From the NCBI GenBank assembly GCA_024402665.1, contig JAKSTI010000006.1:31381-95380 (forward strand): DNA of 64,000 nt, written 5' to 3'. Of the stretch, positions 19,338 through 27,579 are shown piece after piece. The translations under genes were made by a program, and so were the position numbers. The notes beneath the pieces were generated by a model. It was not told the DNA's origin, searched no databases, and was given only the letters and a program-made list of their open reading frames with translations. Within the stretch, counting starts at the first letter, position 1. Each line of letters begins with the position of its first letter. This DNA comes from Treponema sp. GTDB lineage: Bacteria; Spirochaetota; Spirochaetia; Treponematales; Treponemataceae.

Positions 19338-19357
19338 AAGTTTACCTCCAAAAATAA

Positions 19358-19392
19358 ACTGTATTTGAAACAGTAATTGAATGTATATTATA
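19358..19392 (-). promoter_or_regulatory. pheA operon promoter region with inverted repeat
   Basis: A TATAAT -10 box on the minus strand is at 19387-19392, with a TTGAAA -35-like hexamer at suboptimal 15-base spacing upstream. Just after the expected start of transcription lies an inverted repeat ACTGT-7-ACAGT (19358-19374), a possible operator for the whole aromatic operon. No T-box, leader peptide or attenuator could be recognised. Confidence 0.45.
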
Positions 19393-19461
19393 GTAAAAAA
19401 ACACAATTTTCAATTAGATTTAAGAAATGAACTGCCACTAACATAAGGAAAATCCCTTGCA

Positions 19462-19489
19462 TTGACTTTTTTTTATATACGTAGATAAT
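19462..19489 (+). promoter_or_regulatory. Promoter of the GT8 - alpha-galactosidase genes
   Basis: TTGACT (19462-19467), 16 bases, GATAAT (19484-19489) on the plus strand. It is followed by a ~40-base leader and an AAGGAAGG ribosome-binding site before the ATG at 19534. Confidence 0.6.
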
Positions 19490-19533
19490 GGATAGAACAT
19501 ACAAAAAGTATTATTGACTTAAGGAAGGTAATT

Positions 19534-20547
19534 ATGAAAAAGGTTATTCCTATTTTCTTTGCAACAGATGACAATTATGCCCCATTTCTTGTAGTTTGTT
19601 TAAAATCTTTACTGGCTAATTGTTCAAAGGAATATGATTATAAATTCTATGTATTGACTACAAACCTGGCTCAGAAATATCAGGATGATTTAAAAGCTGT
19701 TGTTGGAGATTCTGCTACAATTGAATTTGTTTCATTGAAAAATGAATTAGATAAACTTCAGGGTATGTTCCACTTAAGAGATTACTATTCAAAAGAAACA
19801 TACTACAGATTCTTTATTCCAGATTTGTTCCCACAGTATGAAAAAGTATTGTACCTTGACTGTGACACAATCATTCTTGGTGATATTGCTGAACTTTATA
19901 ACACAGACATTTCTGACTACTATGTTGCTGCTGCTCCAGAAGAAGTAATGGCTACAATCAAAGTATTCGGTGACTATGTAGAAAAAGCTTTGGGAGTTCC
20001 TGTAGAAGAATATTTCAATGCAGGTATCCTTCTTATCAATACTAAAAAATTCCGCAAAAATCAGATTGCAGAAAAATTCGTTGATTTGCTTAAACACTTT
20101 ACATTCAGAGTAACTCAGGATGAAGATTATTTGAACGTTTTGTGTAAAGGCCACTCAAAGATTCTTGATTTGGGATGGAACAAAACTGCTTATAAAAATC
20201 CTGATTTTGATGACAAAAATCTTAAAATCATTCACTACAAAATCAACTGGAAGCCTTGGCACTATGAAAACACTCTTTACGAAGAATACTTCTGGGATTT
20301 TGCTAAACAGACACAGTACTACGATATGCTTATGAAAATGCGTGATGAATATTCTGATGAAAGAAAACAGGCAGATTATGACGCATATATTAGTCTTGAA
20401 CAGAAAGCTATTGAAGATACTAACAATCCAAACTTCTATGACAAAAATTATCTTAATGATGATTCTAAAGAATTCTTCCTTGTTCGCTACATCAAAAAAA
20501 TGAACAAGATTAAAGAAATCAGAAAATTGATTGGTATTAGAAAATAG
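19534..20547 (+). CDS. Family 8 glycosyltransferase
   Basis: Retaining GT-A glycosyltransferase (GT8, LgtC/glycogenin-like) of 337 residues. It starts with IPIFFATDDNYAPFLVVCLKSLL, the usual nucleotide-sugar entry strand. The metal-binding DxD is D109-C-D111 in LYLDCDTIIL. YFNAGILLINTKKFRK and the late HYKINWKPWHY are further GT8 hallmarks. The last ~70 residues are charged and may contact membrane or partner. The donor is probably UDP-galactose or UDP-glucose, by family only. A good AAGGAAGG site precedes the ATG. It is immediately followed by an alpha-galactosidase gene, so the pair may build and trim galactose-containing glycans; that link is inference. Confidence 0.88.
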   Translation: MKKVIPIFFATDDNYAPFLVVCLKSLLANCSKEYDYKFYVLTTNLAQKYQDDLKAVVGDSATIEFVSLKNELDKLQGMFHLRDYYSKETYYRFFIPDLFPQYEKVLYLDCDTIILGDIAELYNTDISDYYVAAAPEEVMATIKVFGDYVEKALGVPVEEYFNAGILLINTKKFRKNQIAEKFVDLLKHFTFRVTQDEDYLNVLCKGHSKILDLGWNKTAYKNPDFDDKNLKIIHYKINWKPWHYENTLYEEYFWDFAKQTQYYDMLMKMRDEYSDERKQADYDAYISLEQKAIEDTNNPNFYDKNYLNDDSKEFFLVRYIKKMNKIKEIRKLIGIRK

Positions 20548-20550
20548 AAG

Positions 20551-22356
20551 ATGTATTCAAAAGACAATCCTAGAACTTCAAGAGATAATCCTGAATCTAG
20601 TTTACCAGTTGAAAATACACACGCTGCTTTTTCAACTGGTAAGCCATTCCCTGAAAAAAAGACAAACCTTTTACCTGCCATGGGCTGGAACAGCTGGAAC
20701 GCTTTTGGAACCGGAAACACAGAAGCCCTTACAAAACAGATGGCAGACAAAATCCTTGAACTTGGCCTTGATAAACTTGGCTATAAATATCTTGTACTTG
20801 ATGATGGCTGTTATTTTCCAGAACGAATAGACGGCCGCCTTTCTAATGAAACTTTAAAATTCCCATCTGGATTCAGAGCACTTACTGATTATATTCATTC
20901 TAAAAATCTGAAATTTGGTATGTATAATGACATTGGTACAAATCTATGTGCCGGTAGTGCTGTTGGAACCTGTGGTTATGAAGATCTTGATGCCCAAAGT
21001 TATGCAGAATGGGATATTGATTTTCTTAAAGTTGATAACTGCTACTATCTTTGGGATAATGCAACTTTTTCTAACAAAGAAAATGCCCGCTATTCATATG
21101 CTCAAAATATTAAAAGTGTGAAAATTCAGGGAACAAATGTTCAGTTTGATTTTGATGCTGTAAAAGACGGGAAACTTCTTGGATTGCGTGCAGAAAAAAC
21201 AGATGACTTTGTTACAAAAATCGGGACTTTTGACGGAACAAATACTGGAACAACACCTGTAGGAGACAGATTTGGAGAACTGGCTTTTGAAGTTGAAGTT
21301 CAGGACGATGGTGAATACAGTCTTTTTGTTGAATATGCCAGCGGAAAAGAAGAAGGTTGTGGTCAGTGGCTTCAGGTGGCTGTTGGTGAAGAAAAAAATG
21401 AAATCAGATATTTTGATCAGCTTTTGCCAGAAACCGCTTCTTCAACAGAATTCAGATTTAGTGACGGAATAAAAATCAATCTTAAAAAAGGGAAAAATCT
21501 TGTTCGCTTAATGAATCACCGCAGACAGGAAAATGTTCTTGCTTCTTACGGGGCAATGTTCTACGGACTTCAGAAAGCAAAACCTGGTAACAATATTATT
21601 CTTTCTATCTGTGAATGGGGAAAAACTCATCCTCAAAACTGGGGATACAAAGTTGGAAATTCCTGGCGTATTTTGAACGACATTACTTTTAATGTTGGTG
21701 CAGACGGAAATCCTGGAAAAGGCGAATGGGGAAATCCTGGAACACAGAGCATTGCTTCTCAGTATAATAAAGCTGTTGTTATGGATGAATTTGCTGGTCT
21801 TGAAAAAGGCTGGAATGATCCTGATATGATGGTTATTGGTATGGACGGAATCACAACTACTATGTCCAAAACTCATATGACAATGTGGTGCATGATGAAC
21901 TCTCCTCTTATGCTTGGACTTGATTTGCGACGTGTTTCAAAAGGCGATGAACTTTACAATATTATTGCAAACGCTGATGCAATTAAGTTGAATCAGGATG
22001 GACTTGGCATTCAGGCAAAACGAATCTGGAGTTCTCTGGAAGCTGACAAACCGGATACAACTTATATTACTAATAACAACCGTTCCGATATTCTTGTAAA
22101 ACCTCTTGAAAATGGGGATTTTGCACTTTCATTTATAAATCTTAGTGATAATAAATCTGGTGAATTAAAAATTGATGCAGAAACAATACTGAAATTTGCC
22201 GGTTCAAAAATGAAAAACTGCAATGAAATTAGAAAGGCTGACAGTTTCAGAATTTTTGATATCTGGACAAAGGAATCTTCTGTTGTAAAAAGTAAAACTT
22301 TCTGCTGCAAATCTCTTGAACCATACGACAGCTGGACAATCAGAGTTTCTTTATGA
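20551..22356 (+). CDS. GH27 alpha-galactosidase with inserted beta-rich domain
   Basis: Glycoside hydrolase of family 27 that removes terminal alpha-galactosyl (or related) residues. 601 residues and no signal peptide, so cytoplasmic. The TIM-barrel starts at MGWNSWNAFG (44-53), with LDDGCYF, NDIG and the nucleophile D162 in LKVDNC. ICEWG, GNSWR and the acid/base D377 follow, then GWNDPDMM. Between D162 and ICEWG, residues ~187-335 form an extra beta-rich module (GTNVQFDFDAVKDG ... YSLFVEYASG ... LVRLMNHRR), resembling a CBM35/CBM6-like sugar-binding domain inserted into the barrel. The first 43 residues are low-complexity and carry a 14-base inverted repeat. The ATG at 20551 has a poor ribosome-binding site three bases after the GT8 stop. 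Ends in an ATGA overlap with the next gene. Confidence 0.9.
   Translation: MYSKDNPRTSRDNPESSLPVENTHAAFSTGKPFPEKKTNLLPAMGWNSWNAFGTGNTEALTKQMADKILELGLDKLGYKYLVLDDGCYFPERIDGRLSNETLKFPSGFRALTDYIHSKNLKFGMYNDIGTNLCAGSAVGTCGYEDLDAQSYAEWDIDFLKVDNCYYLWDNATFSNKENARYSYAQNIKSVKIQGTNVQFDFDAVKDGKLLGLRAEKTDDFVTKIGTFDGTNTGTTPVGDRFGELAFEVEVQDDGEYSLFVEYASGKEEGCGQWLQVAVGEEKNEIRYFDQLLPETASSTEFRFSDGIKINLKKGKNLVRLMNHRRQENVLASYGAMFYGLQKAKPGNNIILSICEWGKTHPQNWGYKVGNSWRILNDITFNVGADGNPGKGEWGNPGTQSIASQYNKAVVMDEFAGLEKGWNDPDMMVIGMDGITTTMSKTHMTMWCMMNSPLMLGLDLRRVSKGDELYNIIANADAIKLNQDGLGIQAKRIWSSLEADKPDTTYITNNNRSDILVKPLENGDFALSFINLSDNKSGELKIDAETILKFAGSKMKNCNEIRKADSFRIFDIWTKESSVVKSKTFCCKSLEPYDSWTIRVSL
20602..20642. repeat. 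Perfect 14-bp inverted repeat in the 5' end of the GH27 gene
   Basis: TTACCAGTTGAAAA (20602-20615) and its exact complement (20629-20642) are separated by 13 bases. It encodes part of the non-conserved N-terminal extension of the alpha-galactosidase (residues ~18-31). It could be an inserted palindromic element or an intercistronic RNA hairpin that tunes expression after the GT8 gene. Confidence 0.7.
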
Positions 22357-22991
22357 TTTTGATTCAGGATTTTCAAAAAATGATTAAAGATAAGTGCCGG
22401 GAAGCTGGCCTTATGTTTAGTGAAATTCTTGATTCCCAGGATTTAGTTAATATTACATCTCCACTTACAAAAATTACTGCTGCCAGAATATGCCACAACG
22501 CACTGCAAACCATCTTAAAAGAAAAAGATGAAGAAAACTGGAGTGCCGCATGGCTGTTACACGACATTTACGACTGCCACACCTGCGTTCCCCATATTGC
22601 ACAGACTTACGCAAAAGGCATTATTGAACCAGTTTCCACCCAGCCCTTAATTTTTGGCCACACAGAACAAGTCTCTGAAGAACAAGGCCGCCTTTACGCA
22701 GAAAGACTTTTTAATCCCAATTTGCGGTTAAAAATTGAACATTACGAAAACAACCAGATTAAATATATTTCTGAAAAATCGGCAAAATCCCTTTTTGATG
22801 TAAAAATCATAGATTTAGCCGCCGGCCCACTTTCCCTAAAAGAAATCAACCAGAATCCCTATAGCGCAGATCCAGATTTAGGCCGCAATATAGCATTAAA
22901 GTGCAAAAAAGGCTATCAAAGCACACTGGCAGCTAATATTCTCCTGAAAGCGGGATTTATTAATATTTTTGTTATAAAAAATGACTCGTAA
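22353..22991 (+). CDS. Rhodanese-like domain protein
   Basis: 212-residue cytoplasmic protein. The last ~70 residues look like a rhodanese fold: IDLAAGPLSLKEI, then ALKCKKGYQSTLAANILLKAGFINIFVI, where the Cys in LKCKKGYQS occupies the active-site loop. Rhodanese domains carry sulfur as a persulfide or act as switches. The N-terminal ~130 residues (HDIYDCHTCVPHIAQTYAKGI) are not recognised; the CHTC pair might bind metal. It overlaps the alpha-galactosidase stop by four bases, so it is probably translationally coupled. Its last codons and stop lie inside the first copy of a 60-90-bp repeat, which may have replaced the original 3' end. Confidence 0.65.
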   Translation: MILIQDFQKMIKDKCREAGLMFSEILDSQDLVNITSPLTKITAARICHNALQTILKEKDEENWSAAWLLHDIYDCHTCVPHIAQTYAKGIIEPVSTQPLIFGHTEQVSEEQGRLYAERLFNPNLRLKIEHYENNQIKYISEKSAKSLFDVKIIDLAAGPLSLKEINQNPYSADPDLGRNIALKCKKGYQSTLAANILLKAGFINIFVIKNDS

Positions 22992-23263
22992 GGCGGAATG
23001 ATAGTTTCCATGCCGACTTACGCGTCAAGCGACGCTAGTCAGCGGTTTTGTGATACATAAAAAGCTGGTAGGTGCACGGTTCTGTATTAAAAAAAACAAA
23101 GCAGTTTTATATAAGTGAGATTGGAATAAAAGCACCGGGAGGCGTTTATGGAGCTCAAAATGACTCGTAAGGCGGAATGATAGTTTCCATACCGACTTAC
23201 GCGTCAAGCGACGCTAGCTAGCGGTTTTGAGCTCCATAAAAAGCCGGTAGGTGCTTTTATTCC
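22979..23263. repeat. Two copies of a structured 60-90-bp element, second within a long hairpin
   Basis: A unit starting TGACTCGTAAGGCGGAATGA occurs at 22982 and again at 23161 (179 bases apart) and is nearly identical over ~60 bases. A related tail (ATAAAAAGCYGGTAGGTGC) follows each. Inside each unit are GTAAGgCGG/CCGaCTTAC and GCGTC/GACGC stems. The second copy is bracketed by imperfect ~38-base inverted arms (23123-23160 and 23225-23263), so 23123-23263 can fold into one long hairpin. The element sits between convergent genes and supplies the stop codon of the rhodanese gene. Confidence 0.8.
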
Positions 23264-23279
23264 ATATTCTAAATTAATT

Positions 23280-24665
23280 TTAAACTGTTTTGATTTTTTT
23301 AATCCATTTGCCGCTGCGGAGACGGAGGACGCACCAGAAAGCTTTAGCTATTTGATCAAATTTCAACGCCATATATATCCAGAACGCCGACATATGAAAC
23401 ACAAATCCCGCCACAATCCCCAGCGGAATAGATAATACCCAAAGATAAATATTATCTGCCACCATCAGCATTATTGTATCCCCGCCACCACGCAAAACGC
23501 CTTTTGTCATAATGCTATTTGTAGCCTGGAACAACAGAATAATACTGATTGCATTCATAAGCTGGCGTGCAGTTTGTGCAGTTTCTGCTGTTACGTTATA
23601 AGATTTAATTACAATAGAACTGATAATCAGAACACAAGCAGAAGCAATAATTCCAAGAACAATTCCCAGACCAAGGAATCCGTAGCCCTGTTTCATTGTT
23701 TTTTCTTTATCGCCTTCACCTAAGGTCTGGCCAGTTACAATTGCACCAGACTGGGAAACTCCCTGAATTACAACTGTACTCATCTGCTGGGTAACACTTG
23801 TAATTGCATTTGCGGCAACAAAAGTCTGACCAAGGCGGCCAATTACCATAGCAACAGCATTGTTTCCCAAAGCAAGAATTCCATCACTAACAAGAACAGG
23901 AATACTGATTTTAATATATTCTCCAAGAAGATCTTTTGTTTTCATGAGAATATGTTTAATTCTAAAACCGATTTTTTTGTCTACAAAAATTAGGTAACCG
24001 CAGATTATTGCTGTTTCAAAAATGCGTGAAATCAAAGTTCCTAATGCAGCTCCGGCAACACCCATGGCAGGGAATCCAAATTTACCAAAAATCAGAACAT
24101 AGTTTGCAGCAAGATTAATAGAAAAAGCACCAATTGATACAATCAAAGGGAGATTCACCTGGCCAACACTTCGCAAAGCAATTGTACATACCAGAGAAAG
24201 ACCTAAGAAAAAATAAGTTGGAATTGAATAACGAAGATAAACAATTCCAAGTTCCACAATCTGTTCTCCAGGATCATACATCTGCATGATTCCATTTGGA
24301 AAAAAGAATGTTCCAAGGGCAAATAAAGCGGCAAGGAACGTAACAAGACGCAGCATAATACAGATTGTCTTTTTAAGAGAAATATCGGCTTTTTCAGGTT
24401 CGGAACTTTTCATTCCCCAGTAGCGGGAAATCAGAACAGAAGCACCCATCCCAATTCCCATACAGAAAATATGGAATATGCTTATAAAAGAATTAGCCAG
24501 TGATGTGGCAGAAAGTTCTGCTTCACCAAGAGAGCCTACCATAATTGTATCAAGCATATTAACGCCAATGGCAATCATACTTTGAAGGGCAATTGGTAAA
24601 GAGAGCGTTAATACTTTTCTATAAAAACTTCTGTCATCAATAAATAACTTTTTTAAAAGATTCAT
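23280..24665 (-). CDS. MATE-family multidrug efflux transporter
   Basis: Inner-membrane exporter of 461 residues with about 12 membrane helices, driven by Na+ or H+ and exporting drugs or cationic metabolites. The N-terminal repeat contains LSLPIALQSMIAIGVNMLDTIMVGSLGEAEL and the middle repeat ISIPVLVSDGILALGNNAVAMVIGRLG, both typical MATE half-repeats. It ends with a basic tail (RLRSGKWIKKIKTV). It begins only ten bases after the end of a deleted MATE relic (24675-24892), so this locus once held two MATE genes. Substrate unknown. Confidence 0.9.
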   Translation of the reverse strand: MNLLKKLFIDDRSFYRKVLTLSLPIALQSMIAIGVNMLDTIMVGSLGEAELSATSLANSFISIFHIFCMGIGMGASVLISRYWGMKSSEPEKADISLKKTICIMLRLVTFLAALFALGTFFFPNGIMQMYDPGEQIVELGIVYLRYSIPTYFFLGLSLVCTIALRSVGQVNLPLIVSIGAFSINLAANYVLIFGKFGFPAMGVAGAALGTLISRIFETAIICGYLIFVDKKIGFRIKHILMKTKDLLGEYIKISIPVLVSDGILALGNNAVAMVIGRLGQTFVAANAITSVTQQMSTVVIQGVSQSGAIVTGQTLGEGDKEKTMKQGYGFLGLGIVLGIIASACVLIISSIVIKSYNVTAETAQTARQLMNAISIILLFQATNSIMTKGVLRGGGDTIMLMVADNIYLWVLSIPLGIVAGFVFHMSAFWIYMALKFDQIAKAFWCVLRLRSGKWIKKIKTV

Positions 24666-24674
24666 AAATACTTT

Positions 24675-24892
24675 TTATTCCTGTTTTAATCGTTTTGCTT
24701 TGAACCAGATGTATCTTAACCAGGCAGTGAATCCGCTAAGGAACCATACAATTCCAACTGACCGCCAGAACCAATACCGTTACAAAGGGCAAAAAACAAG
24801 AAGGTGATTGAACTGGTGGCACCAATAGATGCTAATGCACCTGCACCAACAATCTGACCTACAACAACGGAATCAACAAAGAAGTTGAACAG
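24675..24892 (-). pseudogene. Internally deleted relic of a second MATE transporter
   Basis: Minus-strand translation gives LFNFFVDSVVVGQIVGAGAL...FFALCNGIGSG, the classic first-repeat region of a MATE protein. After the GSG point that frame stops soon. A different frame continues as FWRSVGIVWFLSGF...LRYIWFKAKR and ends at the stop at 24675-24677, a typical MATE C-terminus. About 350-400 codons between them are missing, and the first ~30 are also gone. Its 5' border overlaps the end of the GGDEF-EAL gene by 20 bases in another frame. A relic, not a functional gene. Confidence 0.75.
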
Positions 24893-26486
24893 CATCCTGG
24901 AAGTCTAAAGGTTTGCTTAATACAAATCCCTGAATATAATCGAACTTTTCTTCTTTTAAGATTCCAAGCTGAGTTTCATTTTCAACACCTTCTGCAAGTA
25001 CCTTACAATTCATAAGGTGACCAATGGAAAGGACTGTTGTTACAAAGTTTCTGTTCTTTTCATCAGTTGTAATTCCATCAATAAGACTCTTGTCTATCTT
25101 TAATAAATTGAGCGGCATCTTGTGGAAGTGGGAAATTGAAGTATAACCTGTTCCAAAATCATCAAGGGAAACAAAAATTCCAAGTTCCTTAAGTTTTGAA
25201 ACATTTTCAATTGTAATATCAACAGAGTGAACAAAACAATGTTCAGTAATTTCAATTTCAAGGTTAGCAGCAGGGAATCCAGTTTCTTCTAAGAGGGACT
25301 GAACTTTTTCAACAAAACCGTATCTTCCAATATTTTTTGAAGAAATATTAACTGAAATTCGCAAATCAGGATGAGAAAGCACCTGGTCCTTGAACTGAAG
25401 CATTGTGTGTTTCAAAACATAATCATCAATCTGAAGAATAAGCTCAGATTTTTCTGCAATTGAAATAAGATTCTCTGTATTTTCAACTCTACCCTTATCA
25501 TTTTTCATGCGGAGTAAAGCTTCGAATCCACGAATCTTCTTTGAAGCAGAATCATACTGAGGCTGGTACATCATATAAATACTTTCATTTTCAAGATTTT
25601 CTTTAATCTGACGTTCCAGATCTGACTGTTTTGCAATATCTGCGGCCATAACAACATCAAAAGTATTTACTTTGAAAGCTTTATCTTTAGAAGCAGAATA
25701 CATTGCAATATCAGCAAATTTAATCAAATCATCTGCGTTATCGCCATCATAAGGATATTTAGAAATTCCGGCATAAGCAGTAAGGAAATAATCTACATTA
25801 ACATTATTCAAAGTAAAAGAAATCTTCTTGTTAACTTCTGCAATAATTTCTTCTGTAATTTCTTTTACTTCAGCATCGCCATCAACAATGATTACAAATT
25901 CATCGCCACCAATACGAGTTGCAGTACCTCTTCCGTTAAGTACAGTTGTCATTCGCTGGGTAACAATTTTAAGCATTTCATCACCGTAAGTATGACCGTA
26001 AGTATCATTTACGATTTTAAAATTTCCTAAATCGATGTAAACAACATAGAAAGTTTTTTCTGCGGCAATAGTTTCATTAATAAGCTGATACAAACCGCGT
26101 CTGTTATAAAGCCCCGTAAGATAATCTGTAACTGCTTCCATGTGGCGGATATGAAACTGTTTCTTCAAAGCCTGCAAAGTAAGCAGATAAATCAGAAGAT
26201 TACAAATGCCTGGGAAACTGGTACGTGTTTTAAAAATAAAAATAAGCAGCAGATATACAAGATTGATGTACATTAAAATAAGGGCAACTTTTCCACCCTT
26301 TTTGTAATCCATCTTAAGCATAATAAAGCACAACACAAACTGAAGTGCCATAAGTCCGCCGTTTATTACCTTTAATACAGGGAATCTGTTATCCATAACA
26401 GACATTAAAAACTGCAATAAAACAAAGCCAATAGATAATAAAACTATCTTTAATGTAAATTTTAAGTGGTTCTTTTTTTCTGCCAT
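24873..26486 (-). CDS. Membrane GGDEF-EAL cyclic-di-GMP protein
   Basis: Two-domain c-di-GMP turnover protein. The N-terminal ~120 residues hold five or six membrane helices (VLLSIGFVLLQFLMSV, LILMYINLVYLLLIFIF). A GGDEF domain with intact RIGGDEFVII follows, then an EAL domain with GFEALLRM, NISSKNIG, EITEHCF, DDFGTGYTS, KIDKSLI and EGVENE. Both motifs look active, so it may synthesise and degrade c-di-GMP. I chose the ATG at 26486, preceded by AAGGATGTT; an ATG 21 bases upstream (26507) has no ribosome-binding site and a TATAAT lies just four bases before it. The last five residues (VQLLC) are encoded by DNA derived from the adjacent MATE relic, so the natural C-terminus was replaced. Confidence 0.9.
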   Translation of the reverse strand: MAEKKNHLKFTLKIVLLSIGFVLLQFLMSVMDNRFPVLKVINGGLMALQFVLCFIMLKMDYKKGGKVALILMYINLVYLLLIFIFKTRTSFPGICNLLIYLLTLQALKKQFHIRHMEAVTDYLTGLYNRRGLYQLINETIAAEKTFYVVYIDLGNFKIVNDTYGHTYGDEMLKIVTQRMTTVLNGRGTATRIGGDEFVIIVDGDAEVKEITEEIIAEVNKKISFTLNNVNVDYFLTAYAGISKYPYDGDNADDLIKFADIAMYSASKDKAFKVNTFDVVMAADIAKQSDLERQIKENLENESIYMMYQPQYDSASKKIRGFEALLRMKNDKGRVENTENLISIAEKSELILQIDDYVLKHTMLQFKDQVLSHPDLRISVNISSKNIGRYGFVEKVQSLLEETGFPAANLEIEITEHCFVHSVDITIENVSKLKELGIFVSLDDFGTGYTSISHFHKMPLNLLKIDKSLIDGITTDEKNRNFVTTVLSIGHLMNCKVLAEGVENETQLGILKEEKFDYIQGFVLSKPLDFQDAVQLLC

Positions 26487-26555
26487 AACATCCTTGTCCT
26501 TTGACATTTTGATTATAACATGGAAAGTTATTTTTTAATACAGAATAACAATAAA

Positions 26556-27572
26556 TTAGTAATTTTCAATTGTAATTGCCGGTACAATTCCCATTGAAGT
26601 GTCGTGTACATGAGCTATAGAATAACTGAAACCAGAATCATCTACGCAACGAACTTCATCGCCATTATAATAGTTTGGACTACGCAGCCACCAATACCCA
26701 CCCTGTCCTTCTACATCTGAAGATTTTGCACCTTTTGCAATAGCATAATCTGTTGGAAAACGAATACGAGTGTCATCCTCTTTTTCTTTATTCGGGTTGT
26801 TCTTGTACCAGTCATAAGCCGGGAAACCATAGTCAGGATTTACACTCTCTTTTACGCTGAGTAAAAAAACTTCCTCGCCTGAATATTGTTCATAAGCTGC
26901 TATTCCTTTTATATCATCAATACTTGCCTCTGGATATTTATTCACAGAAACTAAAAATTTTTGACCTGCTGGAGTAAATGCAGTTTGAAATAGTCCTTTT
27001 CCATTCCACAATACTCTTGACATTCCAGAAGTTTCACCATATTTGATATCATCTATTGTACCTGAAAGATAATCTCTCATTCTTGAAATAAAGTATTTAT
27101 TTCTTGGACGCATAAGATCTGTATCAATAAATTCATCATGGAAAGGAACACCAGAATCAATAATAGATTCTGACAGCAATAACATTTTTCCAGATTCATT
27201 ATAATCTTTTGTAAGAACACGCCATTTAAGTGGTTCAACAAGAAAAAACTCATTATCAAGTTTTGCGTAATAATTTCCATCACTTCCTGCATAATAGGTA
27301 ATATGCCCCATAGATAAAGCAGGTATTTTATTAACTTTTACACTGTTGTCTTTTTTAGACTGAGGGTAATCTCCAAAAACCAGAATATCGTATTCTTTAT
27401 CTTTGATAATCTGCGTTCCAATTTTTTCCGGCTGCTCATGAAAACTATATGTTATTTGATAATCTATATTCTCTTCTTCTATTTCATTGATTTGCCCATG
27501 ATTACAACTTAAAATAGAATAACTAAATAATAAGCAAAATAAAACTGATGTAATATTTTTTATTTTTTTCAT
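26556..27572 (-). CDS. Lipoprotein with DUF6273-like domain
   Basis: Predicted lipoprotein of about 338 residues. I start it at the ATG 27572 (MKKIKNITSVLFCLL), seven bases after the upstream stop and behind AGGTTG. The upstream reading from 27602 would overlap that gene. Lipobox YSILSC places the acylated Cys near residue 23. The body contains WRVLTKD, MLLLSES, and near the end GYWWLRSPNYYNGDEVRCVDDSG followed by GIVPAI, the pattern of DUF6273-like modules common in gut bacteria and treponemes (related to C-lectin/FGE folds). No function known. Third of three consecutive minus-strand lipoprotein genes. Confidence 0.75.
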   Translation of the reverse strand: MKKIKNITSVLFCLLFSYSILSCNHGQINEIEEENIDYQITYSFHEQPEKIGTQIIKDKEYDILVFGDYPQSKKDNSVKVNKIPALSMGHITYYAGSDGNYYAKLDNEFFLVEPLKWRVLTKDYNESGKMLLLSESIIDSGVPFHDEFIDTDLMRPRNKYFISRMRDYLSGTIDDIKYGETSGMSRVLWNGKGLFQTAFTPAGQKFLVSVNKYPEASIDDIKGIAAYEQYSGEEVFLLSVKESVNPDYGFPAYDWYKNNPNKEKEDDTRIRFPTDYAIAKGAKSSDVEGQGGYWWLRSPNYYNGDEVRCVDDSGFSYSIAHVHDTSMGIVPAITIENY

Positions 27573-27579
27573 ATACAAC

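Noticed and set aside
23025..23207. 60-codon open frame on the minus strand in the repeat region
   Set aside because: Formed by the two repeat copies; no start signal and no similarity recognised.
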